Of a stretch of 64,000 nucleotides of DNA, positions 1-12,398 are shown one piece after another. The notes under the pieces are model-generated. The model had not been told where the DNA came from, did no database searches, and was given only the letters and a program-made list of their open reading frames with translations. Where the stretch lies: NCBI GenBank assembly GCA_025526915.1, contig JAHLKH010000043.1, positions 107,210 to 171,209 on the forward strand. The letters run 5' to 3'. Each line of letters opens with the position of its first letter. Position 1 is the stretch's first letter. The DNA is from Entophlyctis helioformis. Lineage: Eukaryota; Chytridiomycota; Chytridiomycetes; Chytridiales; Chytriomycetaceae. A program made the position numbers and the translations under genes.

Positions 1-2882
1 GGCGTCCATGGAGAGTGTCTCTGGGACATTGTCCGGGCCGATGGGCGTCGTGCCAAAGACCAGGCTGAGAATGGCGGTATGGAAGACGTCCTCGTAGCGC
101 ACGCGCAGGTCGGGGTGCGACAGGTTTTCCGGGTTGCGCGACGCAGCCACAGACTCGAGCGCATGCACAGCCGTCTCGAGCCATTCGGTGGTGCGCGCAA
201 GCGACGCCTGGCCGTTGGCGAGGGCCACCGTGAACTTTTGGCGCTCGTACTCGACGCCTGGCGCATGAGGTGCGGCTTGAGCTTCTGCAGACGGTAGTTG
301 GCCAGATCCAGCTTCATCTCGTCGACAATCTCGAGTGTGCGTGCGAGGGCACTGACCACGTCGGTCTCGGTCGCTAGGCGCGGATCGAGGCATCGCGCAT
401 CGGTGCACACAGCTGCAGCATCTTGGATGCAATGTACGCAATGCAGCGCGGCAGATCAAACACAAAGCGCGACATTTGCTGCTTGATGAGGTCAAAGTCG
501 AGTGCCTCGTGGATCTCTTGCGCAACATGGCCTTGCTCAGAGACCATGCTGAGCAGGCCCTGCTTGATGTCGGACAGGATGCCCAGGGCCTGCGATCCGT
601 ATCCGCTTTGTGCAATCTCGTCGCGGACGCCGTCGAAAAAGGCCCGACGAGCCACAGCAGCCACCTGCTCTTCAAACTGGCTGCGCTTGGGCCGCTTGAG
701 GCTAAAGTCGGGGTCCATGACCAGCTCGTGTGCAAGCTGCTCGTTGGAAAACACCTGGCCAAACTCTGGCGCCACAGACTGGATGGCCGGCGCCATGCCG
801 TGCGATGCAGATGGCATGCTCGGCTCGTTGCGCTGGTCGTTGGTGACAGGCTGCTGCTGCTGCTGCTGACGTCCCGTGCGCTCGGGGCTCTTTGTGGGCG
901 ATCCAGACCGGCCGCTGCGCGACGACTGCGACGACATGCGGCGACTCTGCGTGACCGAGTCAGCGCGACGGCCGGGCAGCTGCGACTGGAACAGCTGGGA
1001 GACGTGCTGCGGTGCGCCGATTCGCTCGTGGCCGAGATGAACGACGCCCGAGTCTGGCGAGACTCTGGCGATGTCGAGAGACGGGTATCTGGCGACGACG
1101 AGAGACGCGTCTCGTGCGGCGCGACGGAATGCGGATGGGGCTGGACGGCACCATCTCCACATCCTGCGCGGCAAGCTCGGCATGCAGGCGCGAGCGGGCA
1201 GCCTCGAGCCGAGCAATGGCCGGAGCGCCAAACTTTTCAATGCGGTCGTGGATCTGGTGCTGCTGCTCGTCGATGCGCGGAGCCCACTCGGTCTCGGCAT
1301 CCTCCTGGTCCTTGACCGAGAGCCAGAGACGCTCCAGATCCAAAAAGTGGGAGACGAGATCGTCGATGAGCTTGTGCATGTCCTGCGACTTCCATGCCTC
1401 GAATGCGGCGTAGTAGGCCATGTATGACTTGAGGAAGGATCGACCGAGGATGTGCAGGTCGTCTGCCGGGGTCGCAGCAGCAGTGGCTGTCCATGCATCA
1501 AAGTCGGCCAGCATGGACTCTGCCAGCGACTTGAGATCCTGTTATTGCGATCGATGAATGGATCGATGGCATCATCACCGTCGTCGCCACCGACATCGGC
1601 ATGGTCGACATCGGCATGGTCGACAGCAGAAGGTTGTGGAACACGAGATTGGTCAGCGCCGGATGGTCAGCACTGGCAGATAGCAGCCACGTTGGCAGGC
1701 ATGGCAGACAAGCGTGCACAGTACAGCACGTACATCAAGCGAGTCACGCACCTGTTCCTGCGGGCCAATGGTCTGCAGAGTGTCTTGCGGGTGGCCAATG
1801 ATCATGTAGGCCGACAGGAACACCCGGGCGGGGTTCTTCCACAGCGACGACGAGATGGGCGGATCGGCCAGCTTCTTGGCACGCAGCAGCAGCCGGCCGG
1901 CAGCCTTGATCAGGCGGTCCGTCTGCAGCATGCGGATGAGGCGCTGGAACGGCATGGCCGACGCCGTCTCGATCGACAGGCCCGTGCGCCGGAACGCCAG
2001 CACGAGCGGGGCGAGCTTGCAGCGACGCCACCACGCCTGGATGGCTTCGGCCGCCTCGTCGCGCACGAGCTCTGTTTCCTGGTTGGCCCACGAGTCCGGG
2101 TCAAACAGCCGCGACCGGGGGATGGTGAGCAGGCGCTGGCGGCGCTTGGCGGTGGTGTGCATGCGGGCGTCGATGGCCGACTTGAGGGCCGTCTTTTCCT
2201 GCTGCGCCTTGAGCGCCTGCGAGCGGGCGACGGCCTTGGCGTGCGCCACCGTCTGCGCCAGCATCTGCACCCGCTCGTTCATGAGCGACTGCCGGTTGCG
2301 GGATGCGAGTTCAAGCGTCTCCTGGATGCGCGATCGCTTGATGGACGAGTCGCCCGTCATGCGCTGGTTGACGGCGGCCACGGCCTGGCGGATGTGGTCG
2401 GTGCGGCGCGCGAGCTTGGCGCGGCGGGCCTCGATGAATGCCGTGTGGCGGGCAGCGCCGTTCGAGTGCGAGTGCTCCGAGTGGTGGCCATGGTGGTCAT
2501 GCGAAGCGTGCACGCCTGCACCAGCACTTGCACTTGCACCAGCGACGTGCTGCGAGAGCGATTGCGTGAGCAGGGACTGCGACGCCTGCGGCCGCTGCGG
2601 CGTGGTGGGCGAGATGGACATGGCCACGGGCGAGCGGGCGGCGTGGTTGCCAATCGGCGACGGGGCAAGCGAGCCGGGCCCGCTGCGATGCACATCCACG
2701 GCCGGCTGGATCTTTTGGCCAAATCGTGCCGCGAGGTGCTTGGGACGGCCGGCGGGCTGCGTGAGGCCGTGGACGTCAATCACAAAAAAGTCGGTCGAGT
2801 TGAGGTGGGCGGCAGCGTCGCTGCCCGAGGAGCTGCCCGCGCCTGCCGAGGCATTTGCATGGGCGTGCCTGTTGTGCTCCAT
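1..2882 (-). CDS. TCP11 (T-complex 11/SOK1) family protein, 3' end cut by window edge
   Basis: The protein starts at ATG 2882 with a low-complexity N-terminus rich in S, A and H. A coiled, basic segment follows, and then the TCP11 domain, recognisable from SAYMIIGHPQDTL at the end of exon 1 (2882..1752). A GTGCGTGA donor and an AG at 1540-1539 join exon 2 (from 1538), which continues DLKSLAESMLADFDAWT. Downstream the same family signature resumes with SKMLQLCAPMRDASIR, then EIVDEMKLDLANYRLQKLKPHLM, and runs open off the window start. TCP11 proteins are known from sperm flagellar motility and, in fungi, as suppressors of PKA defects. Between about 1150 and 960 the reading frame changes across an S/R/Q-rich linker; I could not place an intron there, so a short intron or indel is unresolved. 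Family assignment is firm; the linker is not. Confidence 0.82.
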
Positions 2883-3267
2883 TTGCTGCTGCTGCTGCTG
2901 CTACTACTGCGGGCGATGCCGGCGGTGTTGGGAACCGAATGGAATCGGAGTGGTGGTGGTAGTGGCTCAGCAACCTGCTGCTGAAGGTGAACAGAACGTT
3001 TGCAAGGGAGCTGTGTGTGGGTGCTGGTCCCAGTGCGGGGGCTGGTGCAAAGAGGCAATCAATCGCTGGTTCTTTGGGATGCCTGCAGCTGGCGACAGGC
3101 GGCCGTGTGAGTTGTTGTTGTCAAGGCCTCACTTGCCAAATACACGTTTGCAAAGGCTGGTCAAGGCGGCCTTGGGCGTGGATCTGAATCGACGTGGAGG
3201 AGTCATGAGCTGCAAGTGCCCAACCGGCCGGCCATTCATTCATCACCCAAACAAATCGCAGGCGCAG
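2883..3267. other. intergenic gap between TCP11 and EXO1
   Basis: About 385 nt separating two minus-strand genes. It holds a short GCA/GTA trinucleotide run just upstream of the TCP11 start (about 2885-2910) and otherwise nothing I can support. It must contain the TCP11 promoter and the EXO1 3' UTR. Confidence 0.5.
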
Positions 3268-6200
3268 TCAGCGGAGCGAGCGAAAGAACGCAGATGTCGT
3301 GCTCGTGCTGTTGCTGTGGCTGGTCTTGCTGCCATGGGCGGCTGCCGATGACGAGCTGGACGATGCTGATGGCGAGCTGGATGCCATCGACGAGGCCGAT
3401 CCAGCCCCAGCCACTCGCATGCGGCCCGTCCCGAGCCGTTTCCTGGTGGTCGATCCAGCTGCACTGGACGAGATCGGCCCGCCGATGCCAGTGCCAGTGC
3501 TTGCGCCAGCGCCAGTTGATGTGGTGCCGATACCCTTGTAGCTAAACAGCGACGAAAGACTGCCGCTGCGTGCTGATTGAGCAGACAGCACATGGCGCAC
3601 AGTGTTTGCAGCCGGCGGGCCAGGCTGGTCGATCTGAGCATCGCCGCGATGGCTGCTCTGCTGCCTTTGCTGCTTTTGCTGCTCTTGCTGCCCAGCATCG
3701 CATCCAGTCGCTGGCTGCACCTCAAGCGTCTGCCGATCAACAGGAGCATCGCCGCGTCCCTCGCTCGCGTCCACGACTACCGAAACGCCTGGTGCACCAG
3801 ACAGATCAGCGACAGTCGCGTGTGTCGGCTTCTCTTCGTGATGCACATGACCATCGTTGCGCGTCGACAGACTCAAGGTCGCTGCTGGCGTCGTCGCCAT
3901 GGCAGGTTTCGCAGTGAGCGTCACTCGCAATCGCGACGTCGCCAGTCCATTCCGCAGCATACTGAGTCGGATAGGCAGCCCAGACGTCTCCTTGGCAATC
4001 CTTGGTGTCGCCGGCAGCATCGTCGTCTTGGCAGCAGGCTCGGCACCAGAACCAGAGACCCCGCTCGGAGAGGCAGTGTCGTTGCATGCCTTGCTGTCGG
4101 TATTAGCCTTGGTGGACAAGGACGAGGCGGTCGGCAAGAAGAACGGCGAAACCGCGTCGGTCACCTTGACCATCTGCGGTCGCTGCACGCTCCCGTTCGA
4201 CACTCTCATGACGCGCATTCCAGGCGTGGTCGATGTGTGCGTTGTTGAGAGCGGCAATGACAATGGAGCAGACGTATCGCTCGGCCGATTGAGGTTGCTG
4301 TTGCTGCTGCTACTGCTGCTGCTGTTCGACTGTGCGAGCTTTCGTGTTGGCGTGGCAGATACACTTTTTTGTGCATCGAGCTCTTGATCCAGTTTCTGCT
4401 GCTGCTGCTGCTGCGGCTGAGGCGTGTTTTGGTCCAAGAAACGTCCATTGATTCTCGTATGGCTGTCCTGCGTTACGCTTTGCTCCTGTTGTGGCGGCTG
4501 ATCTTGCTGGCCAAAGCTGAAACCCGATGCAGGAATCGCAGAGGGTGCCGACCTCGATGCCGTCATGGTATGTAGGGTATGTGACCTTGATGGAGGGCCA
4601 GTTGGCGTCGCGAAGGCCGGTGTGTGCATAGCAGCCGATTGATCGAGTCGCGTGTCTGATAACGGCTGTCGACTTGGTGTGCGTGCCAGCAGAAAGTCTC
4701 CAAGTGGTTGGCGTTGGCTGCTGTGCAAAATGGACGGTGACAGCCGCAATGGCTTCATGGGCTGTGCGAGCAACGATGGAAACTCCATCAAGGACGGTGT
4801 TGAGGGAGACGGCTGCGACGAGTCGGACCGATGATAAGAGGCATGCGGCTGCCAATGATCGGCTCGCTGCTTCTTGTTGGACAGTGAGGCTGGCGAGTCG
4901 AGAGGCGATGACGACAGGGGAGCATTAAAGTTGCCAGATTGCTGCGAGGGATGCCGTTGGGATGACAACGGCACTGATGTTGTTGCTGCTGCTGCTGCTG
5001 CGTTTGGTAAAGACGACGATGATGACGACGATCGGGAGAGGTGCATGGCGACTGGTCTCATATTCTCGGCATTAAAGTGAGACGATGTGGTGGCCACGTG
5101 GGGTGTTGCTGTCTTGTTGGGCATGCGTCCATGTCCAGATGCAGACGCAGACGCGGATGCCTGCCCATTCGGCAGTTGCTTGAATGGAGAGCGCTCGTCG
5201 TGATGCTGTTTGGGGATGGAAGCCAAAGCTGCTCAACGGCCGCTTGTGTGCTATCGGCGTTGCTGTTGATGCGGATCTGACTGAAGGTTGTTGCATGGTC
5301 GGTGTTGCCGCGTCTGCCTCCTTGAGGGCCAAGTGACAGGGAAGTCGGGCTCAAACGGGGCATACGTCTCTGGATCACAGTGGCCCTCTGCGATCGCTCT
5401 TGCCAGGTCGGGAGGGAGATCCCTGTTGCCCATGCGAGTCAGCAACACGAATCCCAAGCAGGCCACGGATGGAGAGATGATGCGACGCCACTCACGACCC
5501 AATGACAAACGACAGCTCGTCAGAGATCTCCATGTCTGGTGGAAACGGGTGCAGAGGAACGAGACGGCCGAGACTGGGGTCGTAGACACGCTGATGCAGA
5601 AAGGTATAGTTGGCGAGCATGAACTTTTTTCGGTATCCCTTGACCAGCTTCGCGTTCCCGGGCATGTTGGGAAACGACTCCCAATTCTTGAGAACCTGCC
5701 AGCCACAACACGGAAGAGGCGAGACAGCAGCGCAGTGGCGATGAGTGGCAGGAATCGTGTTGGCAGCAAGTGGCGTGCATGGCCGAATGCCTACCGACTC
5801 TGCTCGTGTGTTTAACAATGCTTTCTTGGCCTTTGCAAGTCCGATCCCTTCGGGCGATGCCAGATAGTCACAGCCCGACAGGATGCACATTTCGCGAAAC
5901 TTGGTCATGTTCCAGTGCCGCAAGTCCTTGATCGTGAAGATGTCGTCGCGCCTAATCTCGATGGGTTTGGAGTCGAACTTTAGCTTGTAAATGACCCTGG
6001 AGCAGCCGTACGTCAATAAATCAGAGTCTTCTGTGATGGTTGCCGTGGTGACGCCAATGCGGTCAAAGAACGCGAGCTGCGCGTCCGCCTCGTATGGCGC
6101 GACGTAAAACTCCACGTCCAGCTTTCGCAGCTCCTGTCCATTCGCCAGCGTACGTCAGTGGGCTGGTGGGATGCCGAGAGTGATCGGGGTAGAAGCGACA

Positions 6201-6782
6201 GGGACAGCACCCGACCTTGATAACCTCGTATGCCATGAGCGGCGTGACTTCGACGATCCCTTTGAGGGCAGCATTAGCCTTCTCCCTGTCGCCCTTTTGC
6301 AGATGCTCCTCGTACTTTGCTCGAGCCTCGGCTCGTTTCCTGTCGGTTGTGCAGGTCAGTACTCGTCTTGATCCCAGACTCGGCATGGGTTGCACAGCTA
6401 GCGACGCACTGGTGCCGATCTTCTTCGGTTCGCAGCTTGGAGGGCAGCCTGCCTCCGTCAAACACGATGATGGGCGTGATGTTGTGGTTCATGAGCAACC
6501 GCACCATGTCCAAAAAGTACTGGACGTATCTGTAGGCAAGCCAAAGCAGACGAGCGTCAGCGTCGACAACAACGACAGCAGCAGGCAGCAGTAGCAGCAG
6601 CCAGAGTCGACCTGGCCATACTTTCTGGTTGGGATACCAAAGACGAGTTCGGGTGCGCACTGGTTGGCGCCTCGATGCAGCCAGACATAGCCGTCGACGC
6701 CAATCGTCTGTCCAGCATAGTCTCGCAGCTGGACTGGCCGCTGGATGCTCTTGAGGAAGGGCAGAAGGCCGCCGATTCCCAT
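3268..6782 (-). CDS. EXO1: exonuclease 1 (Rad2/XPG family 5'-3' DNA exonuclease)
   Basis: EXO1 resects DNA ends and removes the error strand in mismatch repair. The start is ATG 6782, giving MGIGGLLPFLKSIQRPVQLR, the family's N-terminal signature. Exons: 6782..6622, 6529..6410, 6339..6216, 6133..5795, 5695..5496, then from 5422. All junctions keep phase; the first donor is GTATGG, which restores TRKYVQYFLDM. Catalytic acidic motifs are visible: IIVFDGG, APYEADAQLAFF, ITEDSDLLTYG and SGCDYLASPEGIG. The exon from 5422 runs into an unresolved intron (about 5340-5230) and then a roughly 650-residue disordered tail rich in S, Q and P, ending SAFFRSLR at stop 3268. Long disordered tails that bind MutL proteins are usual for EXO1; the terminal aromatic pair could be such a site, but that is inference. 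The next gene upstream, PXMP4, is on the same strand. Confidence 0.93.
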
Positions 6783-7334
6783 TGGAAGGAGAGACAGCTG
6801 CCAGCGCACAAGGACTGCAGTTGCCGGCTGGTTGTGCAGCGACGTTCAGACGACAGGATCCAGCGAGATTCGTCCGAGTGGCAACGGTCTTGTCCGCTTG
6901 TCCGAGTGGGAGGGCACGGCCACACAACGCACAAAGTTTGGCGGGCTGGCGGGCGGGATGACTGACTAGCTGGCCAAGTGACTGCGGCTGGACTGCGGCT
7001 GGACTGCTGCTCAGATGGAGGGAGGGCCGTGGCTATTGAATGGAGCAGCAGGCGTAATGCCTCGAGCTTGAGTTGGGGATGCAGTTGAACGATCGTTGGG
7101 ACGGCTGAGCAATCCAGACGCGGGCACTTGGACAACCAAGTTGCTCTGGTAACATCGGCATACTGAGCAGGTGCAGAGCACGGCTGGCCAAGGGCTCGAT
7201 ACGTTGGCCAATATGGCTGGGCGAGCACGACGGAAAGAGTGATATGGTCCAATGTCATTGGCATCCACAGTCTCGACGATCCAATCCAATCCGATCCAAT
7301 CCAATCCATCCCAACAACAGACACCTCGACAGCA
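6783..7334. other. intergenic gap with a short ATCCA-type repeat
   Basis: About 550 nt between the EXO1 start and the PXMP4 stop, both minus strand. The only structure I see is an imperfect ATCCA pentanucleotide run at about 7278-7310. The EXO1 promoter should lie here; no clear TATA element was found. Confidence 0.45.
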
Positions 7335-8594
7335 TCACTTGTTGTGCCAGAGCCAGTTCTTAAAGTTGTCAAAGTGGTCCGAGTCGTTGTACAGATACTG
7401 CATCGATGACTGGAGAGACGGCTGGAGCGTGTCGCGGTCGTGTCTGAACAGCCACATGACAATACCTGTAGGACGCATCGCCATATATAGCATGTGAGCA
7501 GCGATCGTAGGGCAAGGCCGGCAACAGTCCAAGGCAACAGCAGTCCAAGGCAGCAGAGACTGAACGCCAGCGATCGTGCGTACCCCAGGTGACCGCTGCA
7601 AAGACAGGGAACGAGTTCTTGGGCTTGGGAATGACCTTGCGCTTGATGGCCAGCCGGGCAACACCCATGGCGACACGCGAGAACAGGTACAGCACAATCT
7701 ATCCAAGTCGAGCAGCATCGTTCGCGTCAACACGTGCATCTCTCCCCATTCACGGTCCGGTGCTTAAAGTAACAATCAAGCAGACGGGCAGACGGCACGG
7801 CACGGCACGGCATGCGGGGCTTGCCTGGTTGTTGACTGCGGTGTTCTTGCCAAAGACAATGTATCCACCAATGATGCCGGCAATGAACGAGTCGGCATTG
7901 TGCTCGAATCCCTTGATCTTGCGCTGTATGAGCAGCAGTGACTTGTAGATGGTCACGAAAACGGCCAGGTTCCGTGAGTGCTGGTATGTGAGCTTGAGGA
8001 TCGACTTGGCCATGCTCTTGAGGCTGCCCAAGGGGTGGTTGTCAGTGGCGGTTTTCAAGCATGCCTGATGGTGACATGACAGATCCCGTCTGGCCGAAGA
8101 GATTGGCCGTGCCTGGCAGATACACACGGCGCATGCTGGCACTCACTCGGTGCGACGGAAGAGAAACGTCATGACGAGGGCATGGGGGAAGCGAATCTTG
8201 GCGCCTGCCCGCCACACCGAGCGCCAAGCAAGAGCGGAGGGTGCGTGTATGCACACGGCACGGGTGCTGGTCAGATACGATATGCAGAGCAGATGGGGCG
8301 ATAGAGCGACGGGGCGACGGGGCGGCATGGTGGCAGGGCGGCATCTGGGCCAGTGCGTGTCCGGCAAGCCCAGCGCTGCAGCACCCCGCCACCTGAGCAA
8401 CTGGACAACGAGCGTGGCAGCAGCGTCTCTGCTCGTGTCTCCTCCTGCCTTTGGCTGTGGGACATGGGCCGGCGCAGACAGCTGAAGCAAGTGGAGCAGC
8501 ACGCACCGTAGACGGCGCCGTTTCTAAAGCCCTTGACAATGGCCAGCAGGTCCTTGTGCTGGCCCGAGGCAAGCAACTGGTTCAAGGCGTCCAT
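7335..8594 (-). CDS. PXMP4: peroxisomal membrane protein 4 (PMP24, Tim17-like family)
   Basis: A small multispanning peroxisomal membrane protein of unknown transport role. Exons 8594..8507, 8204..8147, 8023..7825, 7698..7584 and 7465..7335 keep phase throughout and give 196 aa, close to the 212 aa of animal PXMP4. Family landmarks in order: VKGFRNGAVYG (residues 20-30), KIRFPHALVMTFLFR, AGIIGGYIVFGKNTAVNNQ, LYLFSRVAMGVARLA and WLFRHDRDTLQPSLQSSMQYL near the C-terminus, which matches the animal ...TLQPSLQSSM... signature. Intron 3 has a GC donor (CAG|GCAAGC at 7825/7824), needed to join NNQ to IVLYLFSR. Start ATG 8594 gives MDALNQLLASGQHK. Assignment is secure from several independent motifs. 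Confidence 0.95.
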
Positions 8595-8984
8595 AGTGGA
8601 TGTGCGACTCGCTTGTTCGGTTTATGGGCAAGATGAGGTGGCGTGACGCGAACGCAACGTCTCAGCAGCACCAAGACGGCTCACGGACCAAGAGTTGCAG
8701 GAGGGATGGACACAATGTGTAAAGTGGTGGCAATGGGGCTGTTATTTCTGCCGTTGCTGGCGGTCCTGCTGCGTCGAGAGGTGGCTGCCATCGCTCTATG
8801 GTTGTTTGAGCCAACGAAGAAAGCATTCAGATGATATTGGGTTGAGGTGGTGGGTTTGTTGGTCGTTGATGTTGGGTGCGTGTTGGCGATGGGTGATCGC
8901 GGATGACATGTGGTGGAATGCACAAGGCGGGATTGATGGTCACCATTTGAGCCGGAGGCGATTATACGAGCCAAGTCATGCGCA
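8595..8984. other. intergenic gap between PXMP4 and the mitoferrin gene
   Basis: About 390 nt. I see no coding signal, repeat or RNA gene; it should hold the PXMP4 promoter and the 3' UTR of the mitochondrial carrier gene on the same strand. Confidence 0.45.
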
Positions 8985-10837
8985 TCATGAACGCGGCGGA
9001 ATATTTACAAGTTGGGATGGCTCGGACTTGAGGGTTGTGACAGACGCTGATGCCGTTGCTGACGTGGTGATCATCATCTTGATGAACTCGTACTGTTGTG
9101 CAAGAAAACCAGAAAGCAAGCCAGCAGGCAAGCCAGAAAGCAGTCCAGAAAGCAAACGGCTGTTAGTTCTGAGTGTCTGGTTGGTGCAGCGAGCGATCAG
9201 GACACATTCAAGCCATACCGTTGTCCAGCAGATGGCAGTCGACGGCGCGTTTGCCACAATGCGTGCCTTGACGCCACGGGTGAAACCCATGAGGCCATGA
9301 CGCTCGTAAATGATCTTGAATGCACCGCCCAGGCCAGACACTTGGCGGATGGCCGCATCCGCTGACAAGCCGCGCGTCTGCAGCAGCGTCTTGGCGACGT
9401 CGAGTGGGTTGGTGAGCAAGGATGCAACACTGCCAGAGATTGCACCGGCAGCGATGTGTGACTTGGGATCATAGGTGCCCGACGGGTTGAATGTCTTGCG
9501 CATGTACTCGTATGTTGCAAACTGGACCGATTGGTATGGTGCAGACATCAACAGCGTGGTTGGATATGAGACGTAAAAGGCGCCGATGCCCTCTGTGCGC
9601 AGCACGTTCAATGCCGTTCCAAGCAGGCCGCGATTCGCCGAGCAGATCTGCATTCTCTGTTTGATGACTGGGCAACCACCATGGCAGCAGGGTGTGAGTG
9701 CTTGCAGGAATGCAGCCGAGTTCATGGCAAGGCGGTGTCGAGCTCATGTCGAGTTCAAGTCAAGTCTGCTGGCGGACTGCCAGGAGAATAGCCACACTGA
9801 CTCTTGACGACGATCGCCACTCGGCAGACATGTGATTGCTCAAGGGGCAGCACACACGCACAAAAGCACCATGAGCACAGCGAGGCGGAACTCACCATCA
9901 AAAGGCGTCGAGAATCCGTCGTGCGCAACTGTGGCGAGGATACCTGCGGCAGCTGTTTACACAGACAAGCATGGGGGGCAGTAAGCACACAGGAGCGCTA
10001 GGGCAGACCAGCAAGCTGGTGCGATCCAGGTGTACAAGGGATCCCGTCCCATCGCTTCGCATCGCATCGGATCGGCAAGGCCAATCTCGGAAGGCAGACA
10101 GGGACGGAAGCCAACCACACGGAAAAACGGGTGCCGCACGAATAGGCAGCGACCAACGGAAGGAACAGCTGGACGCCGGCACGGGCAAAGGGGCGAAGAC
10201 GTACCATGCGACATGTGCTGGTGGGTGGACGAGTCGAAGCGGTGGAAGACGTCCTTGAAGTGCTCGTAGACGGAGAAGTACAGGGCATGGGCAGGGCCGG
10301 CGCCAAGCACGACCGACGACACTCCACGCCAGAGAGCAGCAAAGCCCTCGGTGGTGTAAATGCGGGCCAGCGACTGCGAGATGCCAGAGTAGAGCTGCGA
10401 CGAGCTCATGAACTGCATGCGGGTCTGTTGGCGAGCGGGCGGCGGGCGGGCGAGCCAGACAGTCATGGTGCGGGCCGTCGTTGCCACAGGAGCGGTTGCA
10501 GCGGTGGTCGGGGCCGGCGTGCGCAGACAGCGGTCCAGCAGACGATACGTTAGTTCCAGACACGAACGTGGGGTGCTGGCTGCGTGCATTGGTTTGACGG
10601 CCGGCGGAACAGGCAGGCAGGCGGGCGGGCGGGCGGAGCAGCCGCAGATGGCGACGATGCAAGGGTTACCTTGATGGCATCGATGGGGTATGTGACGGTG
10701 TGCTCGGTGATGCCTGCGAGTGCACCGGCGAGCAGGTTGACCTTGACGGACGAGCCAGGCAGCGACTCGTAGTCGTAGTCGCCGTCGTCAATAGCGGGCG
10801 CTGGTGCGGATGCGGATGAGGATGCTGAAGCAGCCAT
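8985..10837 (-). CDS. MRS4: mitoferrin-type mitochondrial iron carrier (SLC25A28/37, Mrs3/4)
   Basis: Mitochondrial carrier of the inner membrane that imports ferrous iron for Fe-S and haem synthesis. Exons 10837..10670, 10424..10205, 9952..9896, 9667..9219 and 9092..8985 keep phase and give 333 aa. The three carrier repeats are visible through their signature loops: TVTYPIDAIKTRMQ, FSTPFDVIKQRMQ and LLTNPLDVAKTLLQTRG. Mitoferrin-type features are GAGPAHALYFSVYEHFKD in repeat 1 and the conserved PYQSVQFATYEYMRKTFNP segment. Start ATG 10837 (MAASASSS) opens 79 bp from the divergent PHO13-type gene, so the two probably share a promoter. Mrs3/4 versus another carrier subtype is judged from the GPAHA and NPxxTYDPxSH motifs; I am fairly sure. 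Confidence 0.92.
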
Positions 10838-10916
10838 TTGGGAGGCGGCGGGTTGTTGCGTTTGTGGGCAGGCGCGGCAGGTGATCTCTCCTCGCAAAGC
10901 ATCTCGCTCGGCGACC

Positions 10917-12357
10917 ATGGCAGCAGCACCGGCAGCGGCGGCGGCGGCGGCGGCAGGCAGGCAGCAGCTGGCAACGGCCGCAGACCTCGACTCGTTCCTG
11001 GCCAAGTACGACACGTTCCTGCTCGACTGCGACGGCGTGCTGTGGCTCGGCAACAACCTCATTCCAGGCGTGGCCGATGCCCTTGCCCGCATGCGCGCGG
11101 CGGTGAGTTGCAGTGCCCGTCGCCCACTGCGCCGCTGCTCCTGACACACGCTGGCTGTGTGCGCTCAGGGCAAGCGTCTGCTGTTTGTCACCAACAACAG
11201 CACAAAGGCCCGTGCAGACTACCTCAAAAAGTTCACCTCGCTCGGCTTGCAGGCGTCTGTCGTGAGTGCCGCATCGCATGCCTGGCCGATCCAAGCAGAT
11301 CTGTCCAGGATGTCTGCAATGTGCTGACGGATGGGCCATGGCAGGACGAGATCTTTGGATCGTCGTATGCAGCAGCATACTACGTCGCCAACCAGCTCAA
11401 CTTTCCAAAGGACAAAAAGGTCTTTGTCTGCGGCATGAAGGGCATCTGCGATGAGCTCGCGTCCGAGGGCATCCAATACTGCGGTGGTCCGGTGCGTTGC
11501 TCATATCGTGCACGATCTTGCCGGATATCGATCCAATCCTCACTCGATCCAGTCTCATCAGCGTGCACGCTGACCTCCCCCCAACTCTTTGGTCGTCCAG
11601 GACGAGGATGAGCGCGTGTCGGACATGTCGCATCTCGGTGATGTCAAGCCGGACCCCCAGATTGGCGCCGTTCTGTTTGGATTCGACATCAACATCAACT
11701 ACACCAAGCTGGCCAAGGCGTTCACGTACATCCATTCGAACCCCGAGTGCCATTTCTTGGCCACCAACAGCGACCTCACGTACCCTGCTGCTGGCACCGT
11801 CTTTCCTGGTTCGTCTGTTTCCGAGAATCTTGTGTCGATCGGCTGCTTTATTCGTTGCTGATATGACGTCCTCGCATCTGTGTTTTGCAGGGACCGGCGC
11901 GCTTCTTGCCGCGCTTGCTGCGCCTCTCGGCCCCAACAGACAGCCGACTGTGCTTGGAAAGCCGCACCAGACGATGCTTGACGTGATTGTCGCCAAGTAC
12001 CACCTGGACCGCCACAGAACATGCATGATTGGCGATCGGTAAGCATCCGCCGGTTTAAGCATCTGGAGTGCGTGCAGTTGCAAGACATTGCAGATCCATG
12101 CTAATGATGATGTTGTGCCAACGCAGACTCGACACCGACATTGAGTTTGGCAAGCTTGGCGGTCTCAGCACCCTGCTGGTCATGACTGGTAAGTGCCAAT
12201 AGTCCAACCGCGCTGCAGATCGATAGGGGATCTTGTTCTCACATGGCCTGTATGGATCCATGCAGGCGTCACAAGCGAAAAGGAGCTTGCTGCCAGTGCC
12301 GTGGTGCCCGACTACGTGGTCGACAGTCTCGGCCTTTTGGGCACGCTCACGCAATAA
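10917..12357 (+). CDS. PHO13: PHO13-type HAD phosphatase (4-nitrophenylphosphatase / phosphoglycolate phosphatase)
   Basis: HAD-superfamily phosphatase that in yeast and animals hydrolyses 2-phosphoglycolate and other side products of glycolysis. Exons 10917..11102, 11169..11261, 11345..11491, 11601..11808, 11891..12038, 12127..12188 and 12266..12357 keep phase and give 311 aa, the normal family length. HAD motif I is LLDCDGVLWLG (nucleophile DxD), motif II is FVTNNSTKAR, the capping domain contains LFGFDININYTKL, motif III is LGKPHQTML, and motif IV is MIGDRLDTDIEFG. Start ATG 10917 follows the divergent mitoferrin start by 79 bp; the A-rich N-terminus before FLAKYDTFLLDCDG is slightly longer than usual. 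ERV14 begins 41 bp after the stop. Confidence 0.95.
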
Positions 12358-12398
12358 ACTCGAGCTGTTTCCTCAGCTTTTGATTGTGCCAGATCTCA